Under the pieces are notes generated by a model, which was not told the DNA's origin, made no database searches, and worked only from the letters and a program-made list of their open reading frames with translations. The translations under genes and the position numbers were made by a program. A DNA stretch of 64,000 bases from the NCBI RefSeq assembly GCF_019800005.1, contig NZ_JABGCL010000007.1, forward strand, positions 178,158 to 242,157. The letters are read 5' to 3'. Of this stretch, positions 17,416 to 27,539 are shown one piece after another. Numbering within the stretch: position 1 is the stretch's first letter; every line of letters starts with the position of its first letter. The stretch comes from Geminicoccus harenae. GTDB taxonomy: Bacteria > Pseudomonadota > Alphaproteobacteria > Geminicoccales > Geminicoccaceae.

Positions 17416-18519
17416 TCAACCCTTCGCCTCCCGCTCGAGCAGCCGCCGCTTGCGCGCCACCCCCCAGCGATAGCCGGAGAGATCGCCGTCGCTGCGCACC
17501 ACCCGGTGGCAGGGCACCGCCACCGCCAGCCGGTTGGCGGCACAGGCCAGGGCCACCGCGCGCACTGCCTTGGGTGCGCCGATCCGCTCGGCGATCTCGG
17601 CATAGCTCGCCGTGGCGCCGGGCGGGATCTCCCGCAGTGCCCGCCAGACCCGCTCCTGGAAGGCGGTGCCCTGGACGTCGAGCGGCAGGTCCAGCCCCAG
17701 TTTCGGCGCCTCGACGAAGCACACCACCGCCGCCACCCAGTCCCCGAACCGCGCGTCGCCGGCCGCCAGCTCCGCCTTGGGGAAGCGCAGGGCCAAGTCG
17801 CTTTCCAGTTCGGCCGGATCGTCGCCCAGCAGGATCGCGCAGATCCCCGTCTCGCTGGCCGCCACCAGCAGCTGGCCCAGGCTGCACCGGGTCACGGCGA
17901 ACTGGATCCGCCGCCCCTGCCCGCCCTGGCGCAGCTCGGTCGGCCGCATCCCCAGCACCTTGCCGGCCTCCGCATAGAAGCGCCCGTTGGAGTTGAACCC
18001 GGCATCGTAGATGGCGGCGGTGACCGTCTCGCTGCGGCCGAGCTCCGCCCGCACCCGCCGCGCCCGCCAGGCCGCGGCATAGGCCCTGGGGGTGAGCCCA
18101 GTCCGCTCCTTGAACAGCCGGTGGAAATGGAACCGGCTGAGACCCACGGCGTCGGCCAGATGGGCCAGGTCCGGCAGCTCCTCGGCCGTCTCGATCAGCC
18201 GGCAGGCCCTGGCGACCGCCTGGGCCTGGTGCCGGTCCTGCGGCTCCAGCTCCGGCCGGCAGCGCTTGCAGGGCCGAAACCCTGCCTGCTCCGCCGCGGC
18301 CGGGCTGTCGTGGAAGCTGACATTCTCGCGCCTGGCCGGCCGCGCCTTGCAGGACGGCCGGCAGTACACGCCGGTGGTGCGCACCGCGAACCAGAAGGCA
18401 CCGTCCGCCGCCTGGTCGCGCGCCTGCACCGCCGCCCAGCGCGCCTCGTCGGTCTGGAACTCGCCCTGGTCCATTCTGGTCGGCCGGATGTCGGTTATGT
18501 CGATCTGCGTCATCGTCAT
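17416..18519 (-). CDS. ada: Bifunctional Ada: methylated-DNA repair and transcriptional activator
   Basis: Ada protein of 367 residues with three parts. The N-terminal zinc methyl-phosphotriester domain has Cys53, Cys57, Cys84 and Cys87, with the same spacing as E. coli Ada. An AraC-type helix-turn-helix follows (LAHLADAVGLSRFHFHRLF). The C-terminal O6-methylguanine methyltransferase has PCHRVV with acceptor Cys337 and the partner stretch SYAEIAERIGAPKAVRAV. The start at 18519 (MTMTQ) has an AGGAGA site. It is the adaptive-response regulator and repair enzyme and leads a two-gene unit with the 2OG-Fe(II) oxygenase. Confidence 0.96.
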   Translation of the reverse strand: MTMTQIDITDIRPTRMDQGEFQTDEARWAAVQARDQAADGAFWFAVRTTGVYCRPSCKARPARRENVSFHDSPAAAEQAGFRPCKRCRPELEPQDRHQAQAVARACRLIETAEELPDLAHLADAVGLSRFHFHRLFKERTGLTPRAYAAAWRARRVRAELGRSETVTAAIYDAGFNSNGRFYAEAGKVLGMRPTELRQGGQGRRIQFAVTRCSLGQLLVAASETGICAILLGDDPAELESDLALRFPKAELAAGDARFGDWVAAVVCFVEAPKLGLDLPLDVQGTAFQERVWRALREIPPGATASYAEIAERIGAPKAVRAVALACAANRLAVAVPCHRVVRSDGDLSGYRWGVARKRRLLEREAKG

Positions 18520-18675
18520 GTAGCGATCTCCTGGCGGCAACGTGAGCCTCGAGGCGACACGCCCGCTGCATGACGCATCCTGATGCTTGCCGGCGGTCGG
18601 CGCACTCCGCCGCTTGCGCCGCAATCCGCTCTGCGCCACCACCGGTCCTGGTCAGGGCTGGAGGGATGGCTGGCG

Positions 18676-19839
18676 ATGGTGCTGCCGCGTGACTGCGAGG
18701 TGCTGGTGGTGGGCGCCGGGCCGGCCGGGCTCAGCCTCGCCGCCGAGCTGGAGCGCCAGGGGGCCGGCCGCGTCCTGCTGGTCGACCGGCAGGCGGAGGG
18801 CAGCAATCTGTCGCGTGCCGCGGTGATCCATGCGCGCACGCTGGAAGTGCTGGAGCCCCTGGGCGCCACGGCCGAGCTGCTGCGCGCCGGCCATGCGGTC
18901 AAGGTCTTTCGCATGCGCGAGCATGACCGGCTGCTCGCCACCATTCCCTTCGACCGGCTGCCCAGCCCCTATCGCTTTGTCTTGATGTGCCCGCAGGACC
19001 GGACCGAGCAGATCCTGCACCACCGCCTGACCGCGCTCGGCGGCACGGTGGCGCGGCCCTGCAAGCTAGTCCGGCTGGAGCCGGGGCCGGACCATGTCCT
19101 GGCCGACCTGGAGACCGATCTGGGCACGCAGCAGGTGGCCGCCCGCTACGTGGTCGGCTGCGATGGCGGCCACAGCTTCGTGCGCGAGGCGGCCGGCATC
19201 GCGTTTGCCGGCGGCACCTACGAGGAGAGCTTCGTCCTGGCCGACCTGCACATGGACTGGCCGCTCGGCCCGGACGAGGCGAGCCTGATGCTGTCGCCGG
19301 ACGGGCTGATGGTGGTGGTGCCGTTCCCGGGCGGGCGCTACCGGATCGTCGCGACCATGGCCGATGCCCCGGCCGAGCCCGACCTCGCCACCGCGCAGGC
19401 ACTGCTGGACCGGCGCGGGCCGCAGCAACAGCGGGCGGTGGCGCACGACCTGATCTGGAGCTCGCGCTTTCGCATCCACCACCGGGTCGCTGCCAGCTTC
19501 CGCAAGGACCGCGTGCTCCTGTGCGGTGACGCCGCCCATGTCCACAGCCCGGCGGGCGGCCAGGGGATGAACACCGGCATCCAGGACGCAGTGAGCCTGG
19601 CCGGTCCGCTGATCGCCACCTTGCGCCAGGGCGACACGGAAGGGCTGGACGCCTGGGCGACAGCACGCCGGCACAACGCCCAGCGCCTGGTGGCGATGAC
19701 CGACCGGCTCACCCGGATCGCCACCGCGCGCTCGACGCCGGCCCGGCTCCTGCGCAACCTGGCGCTGCAGACCGTGACCCGCCTCCCGCCCCTGCAGCGG
19801 CGCATCGCCTTCCGTCTGGCCGAGCTGGACCTGCGCTAG
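18676..19839 (+). CDS. FAD-dependent aromatic monooxygenase (PheA/TfdB family)
   Basis: Flavin hydroxylase of 387 residues in the p-hydroxybenzoate-hydroxylase fold. Motifs are the dinucleotide fold VVGAGPAGLSLAAEL, the DG motif VVGCDGGHSFVREAAG, and the GD motif CGDAAHVHSPAGGQGMNTG. The ATG at 18676 follows a GGAGGG site. It lacks the C-terminal thioredoxin-like domain of phenol hydroxylases, matching the ~390-residue subgroup. It is divergent from ada. The substrate, likely a phenolic or polycyclic aromatic compound, cannot be read. Confidence 0.92.
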   Translation: MVLPRDCEVLVVGAGPAGLSLAAELERQGAGRVLLVDRQAEGSNLSRAAVIHARTLEVLEPLGATAELLRAGHAVKVFRMREHDRLLATIPFDRLPSPYRFVLMCPQDRTEQILHHRLTALGGTVARPCKLVRLEPGPDHVLADLETDLGTQQVAARYVVGCDGGHSFVREAAGIAFAGGTYEESFVLADLHMDWPLGPDEASLMLSPDGLMVVVPFPGGRYRIVATMADAPAEPDLATAQALLDRRGPQQQRAVAHDLIWSSRFRIHHRVAASFRKDRVLLCGDAAHVHSPAGGQGMNTGIQDAVSLAGPLIATLRQGDTEGLDAWATARRHNAQRLVAMTDRLTRIATARSTPARLLRNLALQTVTRLPPLQRRIAFRLAELDLR

Positions 19840-19846
19840 AACGACA

Positions 19847-19879
19847 GATGGCCCCGCCAGGCTCGCCGGCGGGGCCATC
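19847..19879. terminator. Bidirectional hairpin between convergent genes
   Basis: A perfect 12-bp stem (GATGGCCCCGCC / GGCGGGGCCATC) with a 9-nt loop lies between the convergent monooxygenase and DUF892 genes. Position and symmetry fit a shared intrinsic-type terminator, although no U-run is present on either side. Confidence 0.65.
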
Positions 19880-19902
19880 CACGCGAAGGATCGAGGTGCT
19901 GG

Positions 19903-20406
19903 TCAGGCGGCGGCGCGGTTGATCTTCGCTTCCGCCATCTGGGTCAGCTTCGCGTCGGTCGCCTTTTCCTCGTCCAGGTTCTGCTGGAGCACGCTGGCGC
20001 AGTCGTTGCGGCCGAGCTGCTTGGCCCAGGCGATCAGCGTGCCGTAGCGGGTGATCTCATAGTGCTCGACGGCCTGGGCGGAGGCCACCAACGCTGCGTC
20101 CAGCACCTCCTTGTCGGCGACCTCGCCGGCCACCTCGTTGGCCTCCTTGATGATCCCGTCGATGGCCGGGCAGGTGACGCCCTTGGCCTGGACGCCGTGC
20201 ATCTTGAAGACCTGCTCAAGTCGCTGAATCTGGTTCTCGGTCTCGCGCAGATGCTGCTCGAAACCGGACTTGAGCTGCGGGTTGGTCGCCTTGCTGATCA
20301 TCTTCGGCAAGGCCTTGGTGATCTGCTGCTCCGCGTAATAGATGTCCTGGAGCTGATGGACGAACAGATCATCCATCGTCTTGATATCGCTCGTGAACAG
20401 ACCCAT
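19903..20406 (-). CDS. DUF892 / YciF-type ferritin-like protein
   Basis: Four-helix-bundle protein of 167 residues. The N-terminus MDDLFVHQLQDIYYAEQQI and the spaced acidic/His residues (EQHLRETENQ, VEHYEITRYG, EEKATDAKL) are the DUF892 di-iron-like signature. The start has a GGAGGAAAA site. YciF relatives are induced by stress. Its neighbour is a small basic 'plasmid stabilization' protein, a frequent companion in alphaproteobacteria. Function is not established. Confidence 0.93.
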   Translation of the reverse strand: MGLFTSDIKTMDDLFVHQLQDIYYAEQQITKALPKMISKATNPQLKSGFEQHLRETENQIQRLEQVFKMHGVQAKGVTCPAIDGIIKEANEVAGEVADKEVLDAALVASAQAVEHYEITRYGTLIAWAKQLGRNDCASVLQQNLDEEKATDAKLTQMAEAKINRAAA

Positions 20407-20457
20407 GGTTTTTCCTCCCGGCCCGGATCCTGCCGGATCCCTGGCCCATATCGTGTG

Positions 20458-20778
20458 TCAGTGATGCGCGTGCTGTTCCGCGTTGCGCTTGCGGGTCGCA
20501 GCCGCCTTCTTCGCGGATGCGGAACGCTCCGCCGCCGAACGGGACGCCGACGCCTTGCCGCCCTTCTCCCCGCCCTTGTGGGCAGCCGGATGGCCGGTAT
20601 GGGCACTCCTGCCGGAGCCGCCGCTCTTCTTGCCGCCGCCATCGTCCTTGTTGACGGTGGCCCAGGCACGCCGCTCGGCCTCGTCCTCCGACACGCCGCG
20701 CGCCTCGTAGCCTTCCGCGATATGCTCGGCCTTGCGCTTCTGCTTGTCGGTGTACTTGGACTTGTCGCCCTGTGGCAT
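20458..20778 (-). CDS. Small basic protein annotated in relatives as 'plasmid stabilization protein'
   Basis: A 106-residue, highly charged protein. The N-terminus MPQGDKSKYTDKQKRKAEHI and the ARGVSEDEAERRAWATVNK stretch are well conserved in rhizobial and related proteins. The C-terminal half is a low-complexity Lys/Ser/Gly/Ala tail (KGGEKGGKASASRSAAERSA), suggestive of nucleic-acid binding. The ATG at 20778 is preferred over an extension to 20892. The name comes from database tradition, not experiment. It probably belongs with the DUF892 gene as a stress pair. Confidence 0.87.
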   Translation of the reverse strand: MPQGDKSKYTDKQKRKAEHIAEGYEARGVSEDEAERRAWATVNKDDGGGKKSGGSGRSAHTGHPAAHKGGEKGGKASASRSAAERSASAKKAAATRKRNAEQHAHH

Positions 20779-20906
20779 CGATGCCTCCAGTCCTGGCTGC
20801 CTCAAGAACCGCCCTGCCGCCACCGAGTTCCCCTTTCGACCGCCCGGCACCGGAGAACCTGCCGCCCCCCGGCGGGTTCTTAGCCTCGACACAGAGGAGG
20901 CGGCGA

Positions 20907-21797
20907 TTGGTACCGGCAGGCGACATCCGCATCGGCATCTCGGGCTGGACCTATCCGCCCTGGCGCGGCGGCTTCTATCCCAAGGGCCTGCCGCAGCGCG
21001 CCGAGCTGGCCCATGCCGCCCGGGTCTTCCGCACGATCGAGATCAACGGCACGTTCTACGGCCTGCAGAGGCCGGCGACCTTCGCCCGCTGGGCCGAGGC
21101 CACGCCGGACGGCTTCGTGTTCGCGGTCAAGGCACCGCGCTTCATCACCCATGACAGCGGACTGGTGGAGCCCGAGACGCCGATCGCCAACTTCCTGGCC
21201 TCGGGCGTCCTGCGCCTGGGCGACCGGCTGGGCCCGATCCTCTGGCAGTTCCCGCCGGGCTTCCGCTTCGAGCCGGAACTATTCGCTGCCTTCCTGGCGC
21301 TCCTGCCCCAGGACGGGGCGGCTGCCCTGGCATTGGCGGAGCGCCACGACGCCCATGTCGGGGAACACACCTGGCTCGCGGCGGACGGGATCGGCCGCAT
21401 CCGCCACGCCGTCGAGATCCGCCACGAGAGCTTCTGCACGCCCGATTTCGTCGCCCTGCTCCGCCGCCACCGCGTGGCCCTGGTCGCCGCCGACGCTCCT
21501 CGCTGGCCAGCCTTGTTCGACCTCACCACCGACTTCGCCTATTGCCGGCTCCATGGCGGCAAGCTGCTCTACCGCAGCAGCTACGACGGGGCCTCGCTGG
21601 ACCGCTGGGCAGCTCGCCTCCAGGCCTGGAGCCAGGGCCTGCCCATGACTGACGGCGGCTTCATCGCGCCCGGGGGCGATCCGGCACCAATGCCCCGCGA
21701 CGTTTATCTCTACTTCGACAACACCATGCAGCAGGCGGCCCCGGTCGACGCCCTGGCCCTGGTCGACCGGCTCCAGCCGGCGCAAGCCACCGGCTGA
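20907..21797 (+). CDS. DUF72 (YecE-type) protein
   Basis: TIM-barrel-like DUF72 protein of about 296 residues. Landmarks are IRIGISGWTYPPWRGGFYP, FRTIEINGTFYG, WAEATPDGFVFAVKAPRFITH, WQFPPGFRF, HAVEIRHESF, and YCRLHGG. The start is taken as the TTG at 20907, which has a strong GAGGAGG site and immediately precedes the conserved core; an in-frame ATG at 20772 would overlap the divergent neighbour's start. The function is unknown. Its stop is 3 bp from the convergent UdgX gene. Confidence 0.88.
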   Translation: MVPAGDIRIGISGWTYPPWRGGFYPKGLPQRAELAHAARVFRTIEINGTFYGLQRPATFARWAEATPDGFVFAVKAPRFITHDSGLVEPETPIANFLASGVLRLGDRLGPILWQFPPGFRFEPELFAAFLALLPQDGAAALALAERHDAHVGEHTWLAADGIGRIRHAVEIRHESFCTPDFVALLRRHRVALVAADAPRWPALFDLTTDFAYCRLHGGKLLYRSSYDGASLDRWAARLQAWSQGLPMTDGGFIAPGGDPAPMPRDVYLYFDNTMQQAAPVDALALVDRLQPAQATG

Positions 21798-21800
21798 GCC

Positions 21801-23254
<1,454 letters not shown>

Positions 23255-23258
<4 letters not shown>

Positions 23259-24481
23259 AGGCCCAGCTCGAGCTGCCGGGCCGGCGGCCGCAGCCGCTCC
23301 ACCAGCCGCTCGCCGTCCAGCAGCCGGGTGGCCGGCCGGTGGTCCGGCAGCACCACGAAGGGCAGCACCTTGCCGACCGGCACCCGGAGCCGAGCGAGAT
23401 CGTCGCTGCGCACCTGCCGGTAGCGGCGGGCGGAGAGGATCCGCTCGACCGACCTGGTGCCCAGCCCCGGCACGCGCAGCAGTTCCTCGCGGCTGGCCCG
23501 GTTCAAATCGAGCGGGAAGCGGTCCCGGTGCTGGAGCGCCCAGGCGAGCTTCGGGTCGATGTCGAGCGGCAGCATGCCCGAGGCTGGTGCGATCTCGTCG
23601 ACGGTGAAGCCGTAGAAGCGCAGGAGCCAGTCGGCCTGGTAGAGCCGGTGCTCGCGGAGCAGCGGCGGTGCTGCCAGCGGCAGGCTGGCGCTGGCCTCGG
23701 GGATCGGGCTGAAGGCGGAATAATAGACGCGCTTGAGCCGGTACGAGCCGTACAGGTTGGCCGACGTATCCAGGATAGTCCGGTCGGAGGCCCCATCCGC
23801 GCCGACGATCATCTGGGTGCTCTGCCCGGCCGGCGCGAAGCGCGGCGCCCGCACACTGCGCCGCTTCTCCTCCGTGGCTTCCTCCAGCCGCACCCTGAGA
23901 TCGCCCATGGTGCGCCGGATCGCGCGCACGTCCTTCTCGGGTGCCAGCGTCTTCAGGCCCGTCTCGGTCGGCAGCTCGATATTGATCGAGAGCCGGTCGG
24001 CATGAAGCCCGGCCTCCGCCACCAGCTCGGGCGCCGCATCCGGAATGGTCTTGAGATGGATATAGCCGCGAAACCCGTGCCCGACCCGCAGGGTGCGCGC
24101 CACCAGGACCAGCTGCTCCATCGTGTAGTCGGGGCTGCGGATGATGCCCGAGGACAGGAACAGGCCCTCGATATAGTTGCGCCGGTAGAAGTCGAGGGTC
24201 AGGTCCACGACCTCGCGCACGGTGAAGCGTGCCCGGCGCACGTTCGAGGACGACCGGTTGATGCAGTAGCGGCAGTCGAACATGCAGGCATTGGTGAGCA
24301 GGATCTTGAGCAGCGAGATGCAGCGCCCGTCCGGCGCATAGGAATGGCAGATGCCCATACCCTCGGTGGAGCCGATGCCCTTGCCGCCGGCCGAATGCCG
24401 CTTCTCCGTGCCGCTCGACGCGCAGGACGCGTCGTATTTCGCGGCATCGGCCAGGATTTCCAGCTTGCTTTGGACGTCCAT
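23255..24481 (-). CDS. UdgX-linked putative DNA-modification/repair radical SAM protein
   Basis: Radical-SAM protein of 408 residues. The 4Fe-4S motif is NACMFDCRYCINR (CxxxCxxC), followed by barrel strands GLFLSSGIIRSPDYT and LSINIELPTETGL. A C-terminal helix-hairpin-helix (LNRASREELLRVPGLGTRSVERIL) predicts DNA binding. This family occurs next to UdgX-DUF4130 genes in many bacteria. The overlapping stop/start with UdgX supports a joint pathway. The chemistry is unknown; a radical reaction on damaged or modified DNA is inference. Confidence 0.93.
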
Positions 24482-24625
24482 CCGCTCGACCTTCGCCGGC
24501 AGCCATCGAGGTTGCCGCTATGTTCCCGTCCGAGCCGCCCGCGAGCAAGCGTGGCGGCCCTGGCCAGCGGACCAGCCGCCGCCTGGATGAGTATACGCAG
24601 CCAAGCCCCGCCCAGATCACCCGGC

Positions 24626-25099
24626 ATGTCCAAGAGCACCCGTGCGACCCAGTTCCTCCAGCGGGCCAAGGTCGCCTTCGACACCGTGACCTACGACTAC
24701 GACCCGGACGCCGACCGGGTCGGCCTGCAGGCCGCCGAAGCGATCGGCGCTCCCCCGCATCGAGTCCTGAAGACGCTGATGGCCGAGGTCGACGGCCGGC
24801 CGGTCTGCGTGATCGTGCCCTCCGACCGCGAGGTGAACATGAAGAAGCTCGCCGCCGCGTTCACCGGCAAGTCCGCCCAGATGATGCGCCCGGCCGATGC
24901 CGAGCGCCTGACCGGCTACCATGTCGGCGGCATCAGCCCGTTCGGCCAGAAGAAGCGCGTGCCGGTCGCGATCGAGGCCAGTGCCATGGACGAGGAACAC
25001 GTCTTCCTCAACGGCGGCCAGCGCGGCCTCCAGCTCCGCATGGCCCCGGGCGATGCCCAGGCGGCGCTGGACGCGATCGTGGTGCCGCTGGTGGCCTGA
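24626..25099 (+). CDS. ybaK: YbaK/EbsC-family Cys-tRNA(Pro)/aminoacyl-tRNA deacylase
   Basis: Editing-domain protein of 157 residues. The core has HRVLKTLMAEVDG with the catalytic Lys, VIVPSDREVNMKKLA, and the GGISPFGQKK loop that binds the tRNA 3' end. It starts MSKSTRATQFL. YbaK proteins hydrolyse Cys-tRNA(Pro) mischarged by ProRS. It is divergent from the radical-SAM gene and appears monocistronic. Confidence 0.93.
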   Translation: MSKSTRATQFLQRAKVAFDTVTYDYDPDADRVGLQAAEAIGAPPHRVLKTLMAEVDGRPVCVIVPSDREVNMKKLAAAFTGKSAQMMRPADAERLTGYHVGGISPFGQKKRVPVAIEASAMDEEHVFLNGGQRGLQLRMAPGDAQAALDAIVVPLVA

Positions 25100-25205
25100 C
25101 CGGCCTGACTTCACCAATGGTGCCGAGGGCAATCCGGCGCAGTTGGGCGCCGATGGCAGGCGCCAGGAGGTCGCGGATGGGCTTTGCTGCGTGGCGGACG
25201 TTGGT

Positions 25206-25757
25206 TCAGCCGCGGTCCGCCATCGTCTCGACCGGCACTGCAGCGGCGAGTAGCGCGACCGTGGCGGCATCCTCGGCGAGCGAGACGGCCATGTTGGGCA
25301 CACCAGTCGCCTCGACGCCCGCGGTACGCGCGAAGTAGCCGGCATAGTTGGTGAGAATGGCCCCGGCGACCGCGAGGGCAGCCCCCGCCACGATCGAGTT
25401 CCTTCCGCCGTGTTCGCTGCCGATCGCCGCGCCCGCAATGCCGGCGAAGGCGAGCCGGCCCACCAGGCCGCTGTCGATCCGGGAAGGCTGCACGGTCAGC
25501 GCGATCCGGGGCTGCGTACCGGGCAGCTTGTCGGTGACGAACTCGGTTGCCCCCATCGCGATCAGCAAGGTCCGCCCGAGCGGGCTCCGGAACACCGGCC
25601 ATCGGCGCCAGGCCGCCTGCGCCGGAGCCGAGTCATAGTTCAGCGCGAGGGCTGCCAGCGGCGGCCATGACCGCATGCCGCTCGCGATACCTACGGTGAA
25701 TGCGCGAGGAATAACGGGTTGAACGTCATCGATCAGAGCGCCGTCGGCATCGGTCAT
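25206..25757 (-). CDS. DUF4126-like small integral membrane protein
   Basis: A 183-residue protein with several hydrophobic segments (about residues 18-40, 95-115, 120-140 and 160-175). GIASGMRSW and the ATEFVTDKLPGTQPRI stretch are typical of DUF4126 proteins, which have an internal repeat and unknown function. The ATG at 25757 has only a weak Shine-Dalgarno (GAAAG). It is convergent with ybaK; the 106 bp between them shows nothing notable. Confidence 0.75.
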   Translation of the reverse strand: MTDADGALIDDVQPVIPRAFTVGIASGMRSWPPLAALALNYDSAPAQAAWRRWPVFRSPLGRTLLIAMGATEFVTDKLPGTQPRIALTVQPSRIDSGLVGRLAFAGIAGAAIGSEHGGRNSIVAGAALAVAGAILTNYAGYFARTAGVEATGVPNMAVSLAEDAATVALLAAAVPVETMADRG

Positions 25758-26246
25758 GGCGTGCTTTCTTCAGTGGCACCGCGGCAGCTGCTGCTCGGCG
25801 CGACGTTCGCCAGTAAGCAGTTCCCGTTCATGTGCGTGGCCCGGAACCTGCCCGCGCCGCGGGCACAATCGCCTGTCGGAACTTCATCCAGCACCACAGA
25901 CGATCAACGCTGCCTCGAGTAAAAGGTGCCGTCGGAAGACTCGTGGATCGTGCAATCGTTCATGAAAACAGCATTCGGCTTGCTCGCCGCCAGCGCCGGC
26001 GGCGAGCATAGACAGCTTTCCGTCTGGGCAGATCTCCTGACGCTCGCGGGCTGACTTATGGCGGTTTTACCGGATACTTTCTGCGTTGCCGGCAGAAACC
26101 ATTATAGCCATTTGACATTTATGACCACAAGCGCCAATTGTATTCGAAGTAATTGCTCTGCCGAGTGTCATGCGAGGTGAGGTTCTAAAGGAACCCTGCA
26201 CAGGCGACCGGTCTTTTCCTCCGGCAGGATGCAGGGGAAGAATGCG
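25758..26246. other. Intergenic region, AT-richer, with a hairpin and possible promoter
   Basis: No supported gene. A perfect 10-bp stem GCTCGCCGCC / GGCGGCGAGC with a 6-nt loop (25982-26007) could be a terminator-like element. From about 26060 the base composition drops, and TTGACA at 26112-26117 is a plausible -35 element for the OGFr-domain gene, but the -10 element is weak (an AATTGT/TTGTAT region). Short open frames here have no ribosome-binding sites or recognisable content. Confidence 0.4.
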
Positions 26247-26759
26247 ATGCCGCCTGAGGCCGCCGGTCCGATCCACGCCTATTTGTCCGGCCACGGCCAG
26301 GATGGCGCCGGTCGCAGCCTGGACAGCGTGCTGGCCTTGTCGGACCGCCAGCTCGAACATATCCACGACTACATCCAGTGGCTGTTCCCGCTGCCGACCC
26401 GCAGCATGGCCCAGCCCCATTCCCCGGTGCTGACTGACGGGGAGATCGAGGCGATCCGGGCGGATCCGGCAGCCTTGGCCAATCTCGCCCGGGCGGCCGA
26501 GCGGATGCTGGCCTTCTACCGGCAGACCGACGACTGGCTCGTGCCGAGCGACCACAACCATCTGCGGATCAGCCGGATCCTGCAGAGCCTGGCCATCCTG
26601 AGCGGGCCGGAGGCCGCCCGCCGGTTCTACACGGCGATCATCGCCCGGGTGGAGGCCAGCGGGGCCCGGATCGCGCCCGGCAACCGGCGCTACTGGGACG
26701 CCGCGGTGCAGGCCGGAGGTGCAGGCGGCGGAAAGCCTCCGGGCGAACGTGCCACCTGA
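26247..26759 (+). CDS. OGFr-N domain protein (opioid growth factor receptor-related)
   Basis: A 170-residue protein matching the conserved region found in animal OGFr and in scattered bacterial and fungal proteins. It shows LEHIHDYIQWLFPLPTRS, then PVLTDGEIEAIRADP and RAAERMLAFYR, followed by NHLRISRILQSLAILSG. The ATG at 26247 follows AGGGGAAG; an in-frame ATG at 26229 is an alternative. The bacterial function is unknown. Low-GC upstream sequence and scattered distribution could hint at transfer. It is convergent with a possible PD-(D/E)XK protein. Confidence 0.85.
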   Translation: MPPEAAGPIHAYLSGHGQDGAGRSLDSVLALSDRQLEHIHDYIQWLFPLPTRSMAQPHSPVLTDGEIEAIRADPAALANLARAAERMLAFYRQTDDWLVPSDHNHLRISRILQSLAILSGPEAARRFYTAIIARVEASGARIAPGNRRYWDAAVQAGGAGGGKPPGERAT

Positions 26760-26786
26760 ACCCGGGCAACCGGCCCCGGCACCGCA

Positions 26787-27539
26787 TCAGCCCATCATGA
26801 AGTCGAAGGCGAACTGGACCGGCTTCTCCTCCGGCAATGCCATCGCCAGCTCCATGCAGGTGGCCGCGGGCGAGACATAGAGGAAGCCCACGCCCTGGGC
26901 CTGCGCGGCGGCACGCGCCAGCTTCAGCTTGGCCGCCGGCATGCGTTCGTCCGCCAGCGGTGCCGTGTCGATCACCATCATCATCGGATGCATGTCGCCC
27001 CCGCGATGGCGCAGCTCGTCACGATGGGCCGTGAGCTTGCGGATGTCGCGGATGATCTCGCCGGCCCGCAGCCGCCCACTGGCCCGCTCGGACGCCTTCA
27101 CCTCGATGGCGACCAGCATGTGCCGGAGCGTCGCCTGCCGGTTCCGCCGCCGCCAGTCGCCGCCGATCGCCGGCCGGAAGATCACGATGTCCGGGATGGG
27201 CTCGAAGCCGCCCTGGAACCCCGCCTCCTTGCGCGAATCCAGCGCCCGGAACAGCGGCGTCACCGGCGCGTCGATCCACTGCTTGACGTTCATGCCGAGC
27301 TGGGTGGCGGGCAGGCCCGCCCGGCGCAGGCAGTGATAGGCCATGGCTTGGTAGTGTAGCTCGCCGCCGAGCGCGCTGCGGCATTCCTCCACGATCAGCG
27401 GCCAGGCCGCCGCGACCAGTCGCACCGCATCGACCATGTTCCGGACCGGCGGCGCCCGCATCTCCGGCACCATCTCCGCCGCCCGCTCCGGCGCCAGCCG
27501 GACCGGCTCTTCCACCTGAACCGCAGGAACCCGTGCCAT
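26787..27539 (-). CDS. Uncharacterised protein with PD-(D/E)XK nuclease-like motif
   Basis: A 250-residue protein I do not recognise as a named family. Residues Glu60 (GGELHYQ), Asp117 (PIPDIVIF) and Glu146/Lys148 (LVAIEVKAS) form an E...PD...ExK pattern typical of the PD-(D/E)XK nuclease fold, with a following helix GEIIRDIRKLTAHRDEL. The ATG at 27539 has an AAGGGTG site; the longer frame to 27659 starts MVHHH and is less likely. It could be a restriction- or repair-type nuclease or a structural relative. Catalytic activity is inference. Confidence 0.65.
   Translation of the reverse strand: MARVPAVQVEEPVRLAPERAAEMVPEMRAPPVRNMVDAVRLVAAAWPLIVEECRSALGGELHYQAMAYHCLRRAGLPATQLGMNVKQWIDAPVTPLFRALDSRKEAGFQGGFEPIPDIVIFRPAIGGDWRRRNRQATLRHMLVAIEVKASERASGRLRAGEIIRDIRKLTAHRDELRHRGGDMHPMMMVIDTAPLADERMPAAKLKLARAAAQAQGVGFLYVSPAATCMELAMALPEEKPVQFAFDFMMG

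Noticed and set aside
25719..25922. A 67-codon frame starting MNVIDQSAVG
   Set aside because: It overlaps the divergent DUF4126-like start, lacks a ribosome-binding site and any recognisable content.
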